Origin: an uncultured Butyricicoccus sp. | GTDB taxonomy: Bacteria > Bacillota > Clostridia > Oscillospirales > Butyricicoccaceae | Assembly: GCA_900547195.1 (NCBI GenBank) | Contig: URFQ01000061.1 | Coordinates: 1-14,711 of the forward strand | Length of the DNA: 14,711 bases | Direction: 5' to 3' | In this document: positions 1 through 6,590 of the stretch, piece by piece | Numbering within the stretch: position 1 is the stretch's first letter | How the letters are laid out: the number at the start of each line of letters is the position of its first letter | Program-made: the position numbers and the translations under genes | Notes under the pieces: generated by a model | Seen by the model: the letters and a program-made list of their open reading frames with translations, nothing else | What the model was told of the DNA's origin: nothing | Databases searched by the model: none

Positions 1-1254
1 GAGCAGCTTCTCATGCAGCCTCCCATTGTGGGCCGTGTGGTCCTGGGGTGGGATCCTGCGTTCCGCACAGGCTGCAAGCTGGCCGTGGTGGACAGCACGG
101 GGAAGGTGCTGGATACGGTCGTGATCTATCCCACCGCGCCCCAGAATAAGGTGGCGGAGGCCAAGAAGATCCTGAAGGATTTTATCCGAAAATACAACAT
201 TTCCCTGATCTCCGTTGGAAACGGAACCGCATCCAGGGAATCGGAACAGATCATCGTGGATCTTCTAAAGGAGATCAAGGAGCAGGTCCAGTATGTGATT
301 GTCAATGAGGCAGGGGCTTCCGTCTATTCTGCAAGCAAGCTTGCTACAGAGGAGTTTCCGGCCTTTGATGTGGGACAGAGAAGTGCGGTTTCCATTGCAA
401 GGCGCTTACAGGATCCGCTGTCCGAACTGGTGAAGATCGATCCCAAATCCATTGGCGTGGGACAGTACCAGCATGATATGCCGCAGGCGCGGCTCAGTCA
501 GGCGCTGGACGGCGTGGTCGAGGACTGCGTCAGTTCGGTCGGCGTGGACATCAACACCGCGTCCCCGTCGCTGCTGGCGCGCGTGGCGGGCGTGAGTAAA
601 ACCGTTTCCAAAAATATTCTGGCTTACCGCGAACAAAACGGCCGTTTTTCCAGCCGCAGGCAGCTGCTCAAGGTCAAGGGGCTTGGCCCGAAGGCCTATG
701 AACAGTGCGCCGGCTTCCTGCGTGTGCCGGACGGCGACGTGCTGCTCGATCGCACAGCGGTGCATCCGGAATCCTATGCCGCCGCCGAAACCCTGCTCAC
801 GCTGACCGGATATACGGCCGCCGACGCGGCGGCAGGCAAAGTGGCCGACCTGTTGCCGCGCATCGCGCAGCTGGGCAAAGAGGACGCCGCAAAGCGTTGC
901 GGGGTGGGCGTGCCGACGCTCATGGACATCGCGCAGGAGCTGCTGCGGCCGGGCCGTGACATGCGTGATGATCTTCCGCGGCCGGTGCTGCGTTCCGATG
1001 TGCTCAGCCTGGAAGACCTGAAGGACGGCATGGAGTTGGCCGGCACGGTGCGCAACGTGACCGACTTCGGCGCGTTTGTGGACATCGGCGTGCATCAGGA
1101 TGGGCTGGTGCACATCTCGGAGCTAAGCAGCCGGTTTGTCAAACACCCGTCCGAAGCCGTCAAGGTCGGGGACGTGGTGACGGTGCGCGTGCTGGGGGTC
1201 AACCGGAAGACAGGCCGCATCGCGCTTTCTATGAAACAGGCCGGAACCCGCTGA
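1..1254 (+). CDS. tex: Tex family RNA-binding transcription accessory protein, C-terminal part (5' truncated)
   Basis: The frame is open from base 1, so the N-terminal part of the gene (several hundred residues in full-length Tex) lies outside the window; the ATG at 13 is internal. Visible in order are the YqgF/RuvC-like domain (GWDPAFRTGCK near residues 19-29 of the partial protein), the conserved KIDPKSIGVGQYQHDM stretch (about 145-160), a helix-hairpin-helix region (DINTAS, KGLGPKAYEQ, about 183-235), and a C-terminal S1 RNA-binding domain (DFGAFVDIGVHQDGLVHISE, about 343-410). Tex proteins are cytoplasmic nucleic-acid-binding factors linked to transcription. The C-terminus is complete and ends at TGA. 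Codon use changes sharply near base 480: before it AGG/AGA make up 3 of 7 arginines, after it 1 of about 21. The upstream part may therefore have another origin or be an assembly join. The family call is very secure. Confidence 0.95.
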   Translation, partial: EQLLMQPPIVGRVVLGWDPAFRTGCKLAVVDSTGKVLDTVVIYPTAPQNKVAEAKKILKDFIRKYNISLISVGNGTASRESEQIIVDLLKEIKEQVQYVIVNEAGASVYSASKLATEEFPAFDVGQRSAVSIARRLQDPLSELVKIDPKSIGVGQYQHDMPQARLSQALDGVVEDCVSSVGVDINTASPSLLARVAGVSKTVSKNILAYREQNGRFSSRRQLLKVKGLGPKAYEQCAGFLRVPDGDVLLDRTAVHPESYAAAETLLTLTGYTAADAAAGKVADLLPRIAQLGKEDAAKRCGVGVPTLMDIAQELLRPGRDMRDDLPRPVLRSDVLSLEDLKDGMELAGTVRNVTDFGAFVDIGVHQDGLVHISELSSRFVKHPSEAVKVGDVVTVRVLGVNRKTGRIALSMKQAGTR

Positions 1255-1329
1255 TTTCCGGGGGCCCGCTCCGCGCCGCGATTTATATTTTGATCGGATA
1301 ACGGCTGAAAGCCGGTGAAAACCGGCGAA

Positions 1330-1367
1330 AACCCCCTCTGGGAAGCAGATGCTTCCCGGAGGGGGTT
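1330..1367. terminator. Strong hairpin between convergent tex and P-II-like genes
   Basis: Arms 1330-1346 and 1351-1367 pair over 17 bp with a single G-T wobble and a 4-base loop (AGAT). On the minus strand the hairpin is followed by TTTTCGCCGGTTTT, a fair U-rich tail; on the plus strand the tail is weak (CCTGTTG). It probably serves the minus-strand P-II-like gene best and blocks read-through from tex as well. Confidence 0.8.
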
Positions 1368-1391
1368 CCTGTTGCGCAATAAAAAAATTTT

Positions 1392-2084
1392 TCAGTCCTC
1401 TTCGTGGCTTTCTTCCATGAGGCGCATGCCTGCCGTGCTGGTGACCGGGAGGGAGAAAACAATGCTTTTCGCCTTGCTTTCCATGCCCGCTTTTTTCATA
1501 ATAGCGCGCATAATGGTGTTTTTGTGTTCGCGCTTTGCCACAATGAACACCATTTCCTTCTCGCTGCCAAGCGACACGCCGAGGAAGCGCTCCGCGCCTT
1601 CCATGCCCGTGCCCTTGGCGTGGATGACTGTGCCGCCGGCCGCGCCGACTTCGCGCGCCGCATCCATAATCAGGTCGGTGTAGCCCTGGTTTGCGATCGC
1701 CACAAGCAGCTCGTATTTGGTATCAAGCAAGGTGGATTCCTCCCCTTTGGTGAAATTCTGGTACTCGGTCAGGAACTGGAGCTGTTTTTTTCCCCCGATG
1801 CTGCTGAGCGGGATGATAAAGGCAATGCCTGTGCCGGGCACATCGATCCGCAGCTGCTTTTGCAGCCCTTCTTTGACCGTGCGCCACAACTCGCGCGTGA
1901 CAAACGCAAAAATAACAACCTTTTCCGATTCTTCCAGGCCGAAATAGTTCAGCATTTCGCTGGCCGCCGTACCGCTTGCAACCGTGCTCAGCGTGACCTC
2001 AATGCCGAAAGAGCGGTAAAAGCTGCGAAATTTTTTCCATTTCTCGCGGTCGGTGATGGTGGCCATCAGGTAGAGTTCGCTCAT
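1392..2084 (-). CDS. P-II family signalling protein with two P-II-like domains
   Basis: The 230-residue protein is about twice the length of a classical GlnB/GlnK protein. The second half (about 124-225) carries the P-II signature GAAGGTVIHAKGTG near residues 147-160, which in P-II proteins lies close to the ATP/ADP site. The first half (1-105) has a similar ferredoxin-like pattern but a degenerate signature (VPGTGIAFIIPL). There is no obvious long T-loop with a uridylylated tyrosine, so modification as in GlnB is unlikely. AAGGAGA stands a few bases before the ATG. The gene starts 12 bases after the DUF1538 gene and is surely cotranscribed with it. By analogy with GlnK-AmtB pairs it may gate or sense for that membrane protein; this is inference. 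Confidence 0.85.
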   Translation of the reverse strand: MSELYLMATITDREKWKKFRSFYRSFGIEVTLSTVASGTAASEMLNYFGLEESEKVVIFAFVTRELWRTVKEGLQKQLRIDVPGTGIAFIIPLSSIGGKKQLQFLTEYQNFTKGEESTLLDTKYELLVAIANQGYTDLIMDAAREVGAAGGTVIHAKGTGMEGAERFLGVSLGSEKEMVFIVAKREHKNTIMRAIMKKAGMESKAKSIVFSLPVTSTAGMRLMEESHEED

Positions 2085-2096
2085 GGCAGGATCTCC

Positions 2097-3635
2097 TTAC
2101 AGTTCGATAATCGCATCGTCGTCCAGCATTTCGAAAGCCATGGCGGGCGTAATGGCGGACAGGCGCTTTTCGCTGCGGCGTTTTTTGATCTGGTAGATCA
2201 TGCCGAGCCCCTGGATGGTGATGAGCGGGGTCATAGCGACCATGGCGACCACGCCGAATGCGTCGGTGACAATGTTTCCGCCCACGGCAATGCACGCGCC
2301 CTGTGCCAGAGGCAGCAGGAAGGTGGCGGTCATGGGGCCGGAGGCCACGCCGCCCGAGTCAAACGCGATGGCGGTAAAGATTTTGGGGACAAAGAACGAC
2401 AGGCCGAGCGCAAGCCCATATCCCGGGATCAGGAGATACAGAACCGGAAGGCCGGTGAGTACGCGCAGCATGGCAAGGCCGACCGAAACCGCGACGCCGA
2501 TGGACAGGCTCGCGCCCATGGCGCGCGCCGGGATGGCGCCGTCGGTGATCTCCTCAACCTGCCGGTTGAGCACATACACGGCCGGTTCGGCTTTGACGAT
2601 AAAATAGCCGATCAGCATGCCGATGGGGATGATGATCCAGCGGTAGGGAAGGGCGGCGATCACCTGGCCGAGATAGTTGCCGGCCGGGATAAACCCCACG
2701 TTGGCGCCGGTCAGGAACAGCACCAGGCCCAGGTATGTATACACGAGCCCGATGGCGATGCGCAGCAGCTTCTGATAGGACAGCCTGAGAACGAGCGCCT
2801 GAAAAACGCCGAAGAACACGACAATCGGCAGAAGGGAGGCTGCAATCTCCTTGAAATACGCTGGGAATTCCACACAGAACAGCGACCATAGCTCGGTCGA
2901 GTCGCCGATTTCCGGGAGAGATGGCGGGGAATATGCGCTGCTTTCCGGGTTGTAGATCATGCCGAGCAGCAGGACGGCTAAAATGGGGCCAATGGAGCAG
3001 AGCGCAACCAGGCCGAAGCTGTCGTCGGCGGCATGGCGGTCGGTACGGATGGACGCGACGCCGATGCCGAGCGCCATGATGAACGGGACAGTCATCGGGC
3101 CGGTGGTGACGCCGCCCGAGTCGAACGCAACCGCGAGGAAATCGCGGGGGGCAAAAAACGCCAGGCCAAACACAATCAGGTAAAATATTGCGAGCAGGTT
3201 GCGCAGCGGAATGCTGAACAGCATACGCAGCAGCGCGATGACCAGAAACGTACCCACGCCGCATGCAACCGCAAGGATCAGCGTCATATTGGGGATCGAG
3301 GGTACCTGTTCGGCGAGCACCTGCAAATCCGGTTCGGAAATGGTGATGATAAAGCCAAGCAGGAAGGATAGGGTCACGACCAGCCAGAGCTTTTTGCTTC
3401 GGGTCATACTGCTGCCCACGAGCTCGCCCATTGGGCTCATGGAGATATCGGCGCCCAGGGTGAAGAACATCATCCCGATGATGAGCAGTACGGCGCCGAG
3501 CAGAAAGCACAGCAGGATGCTGGGCGAAATTGGCGCGATGCTGAAGCAGAGTACAAGCACAATCCCGATGACCGGCAGCACGGCGTTTAAAGATTCAAAA
3601 AGTTTTTCGCGGGGTTTGAGCCAGGTATTTTTCAA
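2097..3635 (-). CDS. DUF1538 family membrane protein with two repeat halves, predicted cation transporter
   Basis: This 512-residue, strongly hydrophobic protein is made of two homologous halves. AFDSGGVTTGPMT (about 170-182) is matched by AFDSGGVASGPMT (about 424-436), and SEPDLQVL (about 100-107) by KAEPAVYVL (about 348-356), as in transporters with internal duplication. The segments fit DUF1538. As I recall, a two-gene DUF1538 system in Halomonas (UmpAB) was reported to act as a Na+/H+ antiporter; here both halves sit in one chain. The start is TTG at 3635, chosen because GAGGT lies 7 bases upstream and no ATG fits. The C-terminus is charged and cytoplasmic-looking (KKRRSEKR, then DDDAIIEL), a possible contact point for the P-II-like partner encoded next. 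The transport substrate is unknown. Confidence 0.85.
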   Translation of the reverse strand: MKNTWLKPREKLFESLNAVLPVIGIVLVLCFSIAPISPSILLCFLLGAVLLIIGMMFFTLGADISMSPMGELVGSSMTRSKKLWLVVTLSFLLGFIITISEPDLQVLAEQVPSIPNMTLILAVACGVGTFLVIALLRMLFSIPLRNLLAIFYLIVFGLAFFAPRDFLAVAFDSGGVTTGPMTVPFIMALGIGVASIRTDRHAADDSFGLVALCSIGPILAVLLLGMIYNPESSAYSPPSLPEIGDSTELWSLFCVEFPAYFKEIAASLLPIVVFFGVFQALVLRLSYQKLLRIAIGLVYTYLGLVLFLTGANVGFIPAGNYLGQVIAALPYRWIIIPIGMLIGYFIVKAEPAVYVLNRQVEEITDGAIPARAMGASLSIGVAVSVGLAMLRVLTGLPVLYLLIPGYGLALGLSFFVPKIFTAIAFDSGGVASGPMTATFLLPLAQGACIAVGGNIVTDAFGVVAMVAMTPLITIQGLGMIYQIKKRRSEKRLSAITPAMAFEMLDDDAIIEL

Positions 3636-3662
3636 TCTGTTACCTCACTTGCAAGCCGAAAG

Positions 3663-3668
3663 ATTATA
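3663..3668 (-). promoter_or_regulatory. -10 element for the DUF1538/P-II operon
   Basis: A perfect TATAAT on the minus strand sits 28 bases before the TTG start. No good -35 is seen 16-18 bases upstream (AAGCGT at spacing 17), so activation or another sigma contact may be needed. Confidence 0.45.
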
Positions 3669-3755
3669 AAAGAACACAAAAGTATACGCTTATTTTACTA
3701 TAAAACGCGGTCTTAAACCACCGCCTCCACAAAATCTTGACAATCCCTTAACATT

Positions 3756-3783
3756 CAAAAACCTCCCGCCGCGCGCGGGAGGT
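3756..3783 (-). terminator. Intrinsic terminator of the padR/HAAS-like operon
   Basis: Arms 3761-3769 (ACCTCCCGC) and 3775-3783 (GCGGGAGGT) pair perfectly with a 5-base loop. On the minus strand the stem is followed by TTTTTG. The hairpin starts directly after the stop codon of the gene ending at 3784. Confidence 0.88.
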
Positions 3784-4107
3784 TCAGACTGCGCCGAAGG
3801 CGTGCAGCAACAGATAAATGGCCAGCCCGGCCAGCAGCGTCCAGGCGAGGATGGTGAGCATCCACCACAGGAAACGGCGCAGCGGATGATAGAGTTCTGC
3901 AAGCGCCCGTCCAAGTTCATCCGGGCTGCCCATTGCGCGCGCCGCCTGCCTTTCGGCTTCTTCCGCGCTTAGCCCCTGTGTGCGCAGGATGCGCAGGCGG
4001 TCGTCCAGATGGGCGGCCAGTTCGCGGCGCACCGCTTCGCAGTGGCGCCCAGGACGCAGATGGGCGCATACGCGGTCAAGCCAGCGCTCAGTCGGTGTTT
4101 TTGGCAC
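3784..4107 (-). CDS. HAAS/DUF1700-like small membrane protein, PadR partner
   Basis: The protein has 107 residues from a GTG start at 4107, which is preceded by a good GGAGGTGAGG site; the frame stays open further upstream, but that stretch lies inside padR. Residues about 8-65 form a helical soluble domain (WLDRVCAHLRPG, then a run with AVRRELAAHLDDR and GLSAEEAERQAARAMGSPDELG). This is the pattern of the domain called HAAS, DUF1700 or permease prefix domain. A single C-terminal membrane helix follows (FLWWMLTILAWTLLAGLAIY). It overlaps the end of padR by 20 bases, so translation is probably coupled. Such proteins commonly sit next to PadR regulators; the molecular role is not established. 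Confidence 0.75.
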   Translation of the reverse strand: MPKTPTERWLDRVCAHLRPGRHCEAVRRELAAHLDDRLRILRTQGLSAEEAERQAARAMGSPDELGRALAELYHPLRRFLWWMLTILAWTLLAGLAIYLLLHAFGAV

Positions 4108-4435
4108 ACGCCTCACCTCCCACCGCGCCGCCGAACGCGCGCGAAAGGCGCTTCCATTCATCCCGCTTACGGCCGAGCACATGGGCGCCCAGCCGTGTCA
4201 GACGGTAGCAGCGGCGCATCCCGGCTTCCGTTTCCCGGTCATAGCTGACGATCTGCCCCATATCGCACAAACGGTACAGGATCGGGTACAGCATACCTTC
4301 GCGGCAGCAGAATGCGCAGTCGCGGCGCGCTTCCAGCGCGCGCACTAATTCAAACCCGGTCTTATCGCCTTCGCCGAGCAAAGCGAGCACAAGCAGGGTC
4401 TGGGTGCGCTCAGACGGTGTAAAATTTTGTGCCAT
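4088..4435 (-). CDS. PadR family transcriptional regulator
   Basis: This 115-residue protein shows a winged helix-turn-helix typical of PadR: LLVLALLGEGDKTGFELVRA in helices 1-2 (about 14-33), the recognition part GMLYPILYRLCDMG (about 47-60), and the wing YDRETEAGMRRCYRLTRLG (about 65-83). A short C-terminal helix follows, so it belongs to the short subfamily. PadR proteins usually repress their own operon and a neighbouring membrane or efflux gene by binding an AT-rich inverted repeat. GGGAGGT lies about 9 bases before the ATG. It is the first gene of a two-gene operon with the membrane protein at 3784-4107. Confidence 0.92.
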   Translation of the reverse strand: MAQNFTPSERTQTLLVLALLGEGDKTGFELVRALEARRDCAFCCREGMLYPILYRLCDMGQIVSYDRETEAGMRRCYRLTRLGAHVLGRKRDEWKRLSRAFGGAVGGEACAKNTD

Positions 4436-4468
4436 ACGGCAGCCACCTCCCGCGATTTGGATGCTTTT

Positions 4469-4497
4469 AGTATACCACAGCGGCGGGAAAAGTAAAA
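4469..4497 (-). promoter_or_regulatory. padR promoter
   Basis: On the minus strand TATACT (4469-4474) is preceded by TGG, forming an extended -10. TTTTAC lies 17 bases upstream (4492-4497) as a weak -35. The -10 ends 33 bases before the padR ATG. Confidence 0.6.
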
Positions 4498-4514
4498 CGG
4501 CAAAAGCCGTGCGG
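4469..4514 (-). repeat. Dispersed promoter-associated repeat, copy upstream of padR
   Basis: Bases 4470-4514 align without gaps to 14457-14501 upstream of ksgA, with 8 mismatches in 45 by hand count. The fixed core includes CACAGCGGC, TAAAACG, CAAAAGCCG and GCGG. It contains ACGGC-AAAA-GCCGT (4497-4510), which on the minus strand is a small hairpin followed by TTTACTTTT. Both copies begin at the predicted -10 of a minus-strand gene. Confidence 0.65.
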
Positions 4515-4645
4515 AAGCGGGATCATCTTTTTATCCTCTGCGGGGATTATTTCCACCCGGGCGGCAGAGTATACCGCAGCGGCTAATGTTTTTGCGATGA
4601 GCGGCGCCCCGTAAGCCCAAACGGCCGCACAGACGCAGGCCGTCC

Positions 4646-4674
4646 TTGAAAACCCGGGGACGGTGTGATAGAGT
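4646..4674 (+). promoter_or_regulatory. Candidate ybaK promoter
   Basis: TTGAAA (4646-4651), a 17-base spacer and TAGAGT (4669-4674), with TGA just before the -10 giving an extended element. It lies 67 bases before the ybaK start. Confidence 0.5.
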
Positions 4675-4741
4675 AAAGAAAAACAAAACAGCGGCAGCGT
4701 GAAAGCCATGGGCGGCTCAACAGGCCGGGAGGAAATAAACG

Positions 4742-5218
4742 ATGAAAGAACATAAGACCAATGTGATGCGGATTCTGGAGCAGCACAAAATCCCATATAC
4801 GGCGCATGAGTACCCGCACGGCAAGGACGCGGTGGACGGCACGACGGTTGCCGCCCTGCTGGGGCAAAACCCTGCGCAGGTGTTTAAGACGCTGGTGGCG
4901 CGCGGGAAAAGCGGCGGGATTTATGTGTTCGTGATCCCGGTCGCGGAGGAGCTGGATCTTAAGAAAGCGGCAAAGGCGGTCGGGGAAAAGGCGGTGGAGA
5001 TGATCCATGTGAAGGAGCTTTTGGGCCTCACCGGATATGTGCGCGGCGGCTGTTCGCCGGTCGGGCTTAAAAAGCCCTATCCGGTCACCATCCATGAGAG
5101 CGCAAATGAAATCCCATCCATGATTGTCAGCGCGGGCAAAATCGGCTGCCAGATCGAAACCGTGCCGGCGGATTTGATTGCGCTGGTCAAAGCGCAGACC
5201 GCAGACGTCATTGTGTGA
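4742..5218 (+). CDS. ybaK: Cys-tRNA(Pro)/Cys-tRNA(Cys) deacylase YbaK
   Basis: This 158-residue protein matches the YbaK/EbsC family over its whole length. These enzymes hydrolyse Cys mischarged onto tRNA-Pro by prolyl-tRNA synthetase, so they act in translation quality control in the cytoplasm. Family marks seen are YTAHEYPHG (19-27), QVFKTLV with the conserved catalytic-site lysine at about 49, the glycine loop GYVRGGCSPVGLKK (98-111), and the end block GKIGCQIETVPADLIAL (132-148). The ATG is preceded by GGGAGGAAATAAACG, a good site. It ends one base before the convergent gene that ends at 5220, with no terminator between them. Confidence 0.95.
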   Translation: MKEHKTNVMRILEQHKIPYTAHEYPHGKDAVDGTTVAALLGQNPAQVFKTLVARGKSGGIYVFVIPVAEELDLKKAAKAVGEKAVEMIHVKELLGLTGYVRGGCSPVGLKKPYPVTIHESANEIPSMIVSAGKIGCQIETVPADLIALVKAQTADVIV

Positions 5219-5219
5219 T

Positions 5220-5972
5220 TCACAGCAGGGCGGCCACATCCGGATAAAGGGCGAAAATATGCTTTACCCCGAGCGCATCCAGACGGCGCAGCTTGGCTTC
5301 GAGCGTGGAACGATCGTCATACAGGACGAAATGGCCGTTCTGGCGTTCATCCATATAGGTAAAGTATTTTGCGCACAGTTCACGGGAGAAAAACGCCTGT
5401 GCGCCGCAGGTGTGCTGCAAGGCCCGGCGCTCTTTTTCCGTCAGCGGATGGCCTTCGCTGTCCTGGGCGGGCAGACGGAAATCGGCGGAGACCGGCCGCA
5501 GCGTGGCGGCGATGCGGCCCGGATACTGGCGCTGAAGTTCTTCGAAATAACCATCCAGGCTGCCGCCGCTGATTGCGGTTTCGGCCACGAGCAGGGCATG
5601 CTCCACAGCGCCCGCCTGACGGAGCGGGACAAACAGCGGCAGGCCGGCCTCGTGCATCAGACGGTCAAGCGGGCCGAGCAGTGCGCGCGCCGCGGGGCTG
5701 TCCGCTTCAATGTCGGCAAAAATACCGCGCATGTTCTGTTTTTTTGCCTCATGCAGCAGCGCTTCGGCACAAAACCCGGGAATATCCCCATCAAGCCCAA
5801 GGTCGCTGACCCCGAGATAGCAGCCTTCAAGCCGCGCAGGCAGGCTCAGGCGAGTGACCCTGCCGCCGCGCCCGACGCCAAGATAGAGCTGTAGGAGCGG
5901 AAGGCTGTGCTGCGCTGCGGCCGCAGTATCCGCACCCGCACAGACTAAAATCAGGTTGTTTGTTGGCTGCAT
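5220..5972 (-). CDS. Unrecognised protein, possibly a degenerate GH18-like TIM barrel
   Basis: I do not recognise this 250-residue protein as a named family. It has no signal peptide or membrane helix. The strand-loop pattern suggests a TIM barrel: GCYLGVSD (50-57), MRGIFADIEAD (81-91), LPLFVPLR (111-118), ATLRPVSADF (156-165) and GHFVLYDD (213-220). The end, YDDRSTLEAKLRRLDALGVKHIF, resembles the last strand and helix of GH18-type hydrolases. The GIFADIEAD segment sits where GH18 enzymes carry DxxDxDxE, but the full catalytic motif is not present, so it may bind rather than cut. AAGGGTGA stands before the ATG. It is divergent from yqeG and convergent with ybaK. The reading frame is secure; the function is not. 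Confidence 0.75.
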   Translation of the reverse strand: MQPTNNLILVCAGADTAAAAQHSLPLLQLYLGVGRGGRVTRLSLPARLEGCYLGVSDLGLDGDIPGFCAEALLHEAKKQNMRGIFADIEADSPAARALLGPLDRLMHEAGLPLFVPLRQAGAVEHALLVAETAISGGSLDGYFEELQRQYPGRIAATLRPVSADFRLPAQDSEGHPLTEKERRALQHTCGAQAFFSRELCAKYFTYMDERQNGHFVLYDDRSTLEAKLRRLDALGVKHIFALYPDVAALL

Positions 5973-5992
5973 ATTGCTTCACCCTTTTTTTC

Positions 5993-6021
5993 TGGACTTT
6001 TTTAGCACAATCGCATACAAT
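5993..6021 (+). promoter_or_regulatory. Promoter of the yqeG operon
   Basis: TGGACT (5993-5998), a 17-base spacer and TACAAT (6016-6021). It is 50 bases before the chosen yqeG start, so the ATG at 6027 would fall at or before the likely transcription start. Confidence 0.65.
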
Positions 6022-6071
6022 ACTATATGTATGCCAACGGCAAAAAAGAAGGACGGGAGCAAGTCGCTTTT

Positions 6072-6590
6072 ATGTTACACGTTTTGACGCCCGATTGCGT
6101 TTTTGAGACGATTTTTGAAATCACGCCTGCGTTCCTGCAAAAGCGCGGCATCCGCGGCGCGCTGATCGACATCGACGGTACGGCATCCTCGCACCGGATG
6201 AGGCTGCCAAGCGAGGAACTATGCGCTTATGTGGATTCCCTGCAAAAAGCAGGCATCAAAGTCCTGTTTTTATCTAATAATAAGGCGGCGCGTGTGCGTG
6301 CGTTCAGCGGGCCAATGGGGGTGCGGTGGGTCAGCCGCGCCACCAAACCGCTGTCCCGCGGGTTCCGGATGGGGGCAGAGCAGCTCGGCCTGCCCATGCA
6401 CGAGATTGCGGTGATTGGCGACCAGATTTTCACCGATGTACTGGGCGGCAACCGGATGGGCGCCCTGACCTGCCAGGTGCAGTCGATCGACCGCGGCGAG
6501 TTCTGGATCGGCGTGCGCTGCCGCCTTGAAAAGAGCTTTATCGAGCGGGGCAGACGGAAAATGCAGGAGGATGAGGGACATGTGCATTAA
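6072..6590 (+). CDS. yqeG: YqeG family HAD-IIIA type phosphatase
   Basis: The 172 residues from the ATG at 6072 match the usual YqeG length. HAD motifs are visible: DIDGT (33-37, where many YqeG have DLDNT), LSNN (67-70), the lysine in TKP (92), and IGDQIFTDVLGGNRMG (115-130) as the acidic motif. The N-terminal block MLHVLTPDCVFETIFEIT is also typical of YqeG. The in-frame ATG at 6027 was rejected because it lacks a ribosome site and lies too close to the promoter; GGGAGC upstream of 6072 fits moderately. YqeG proteins are predicted cytoplasmic phosphatases whose substrate is uncertain. The stop overlaps the next gene by 11 bases, so the two are cotranscribed. Confidence 0.92.
   Translation: MLHVLTPDCVFETIFEITPAFLQKRGIRGALIDIDGTASSHRMRLPSEELCAYVDSLQKAGIKVLFLSNNKAARVRAFSGPMGVRWVSRATKPLSRGFRMGAEQLGLPMHEIAVIGDQIFTDVLGGNRMGALTCQVQSIDRGEFWIGVRCRLEKSFIERGRRKMQEDEGHVH

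Larger units (their letters stand above)
4436..4741. other. 306-base intergenic region between divergent padR and ybaK
   Basis: No gene is supported here. It holds the padR promoter with a dispersed repeat (4469-4514), a second sequence of the same type at 4568-4583 (AGTATACCGCAGCGGC, same orientation, 99 bases from AGTATACCACAGCGGC at 4469), and a plus-strand promoter for ybaK at 4646-4674. Short frames in this stretch have no ribosome site or recognisable protein. Confidence 0.7.

Noticed and set aside
1404..2891. Plus-strand open frame of 495 codons across the P-II-like and DUF1538 genes
   Set aside because: Low-complexity His/Asp/Arg-rich product typical of the antisense of a GC-rich gene; no ribosome site and no family match, while the minus strand encodes two clear families.
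4108..4182. Longer start for the HAAS-like protein inside padR
   Set aside because: The GTG at 4107 has a strong ribosome site and the extra residues look like antiframe padR sequence.
5178..5894. Plus-strand open frame of 238 codons opposite the 250-aa gene
   Set aside because: It begins inside ybaK. The minus frame has a ribosome site, sensible hydrophobic spacing and gene-like ends; the plus product looks like antisense.
6027..6071. Earlier ATG for yqeG
   Set aside because: No ribosome site, too near the -10 box, and the extra 15 residues are not part of the family.
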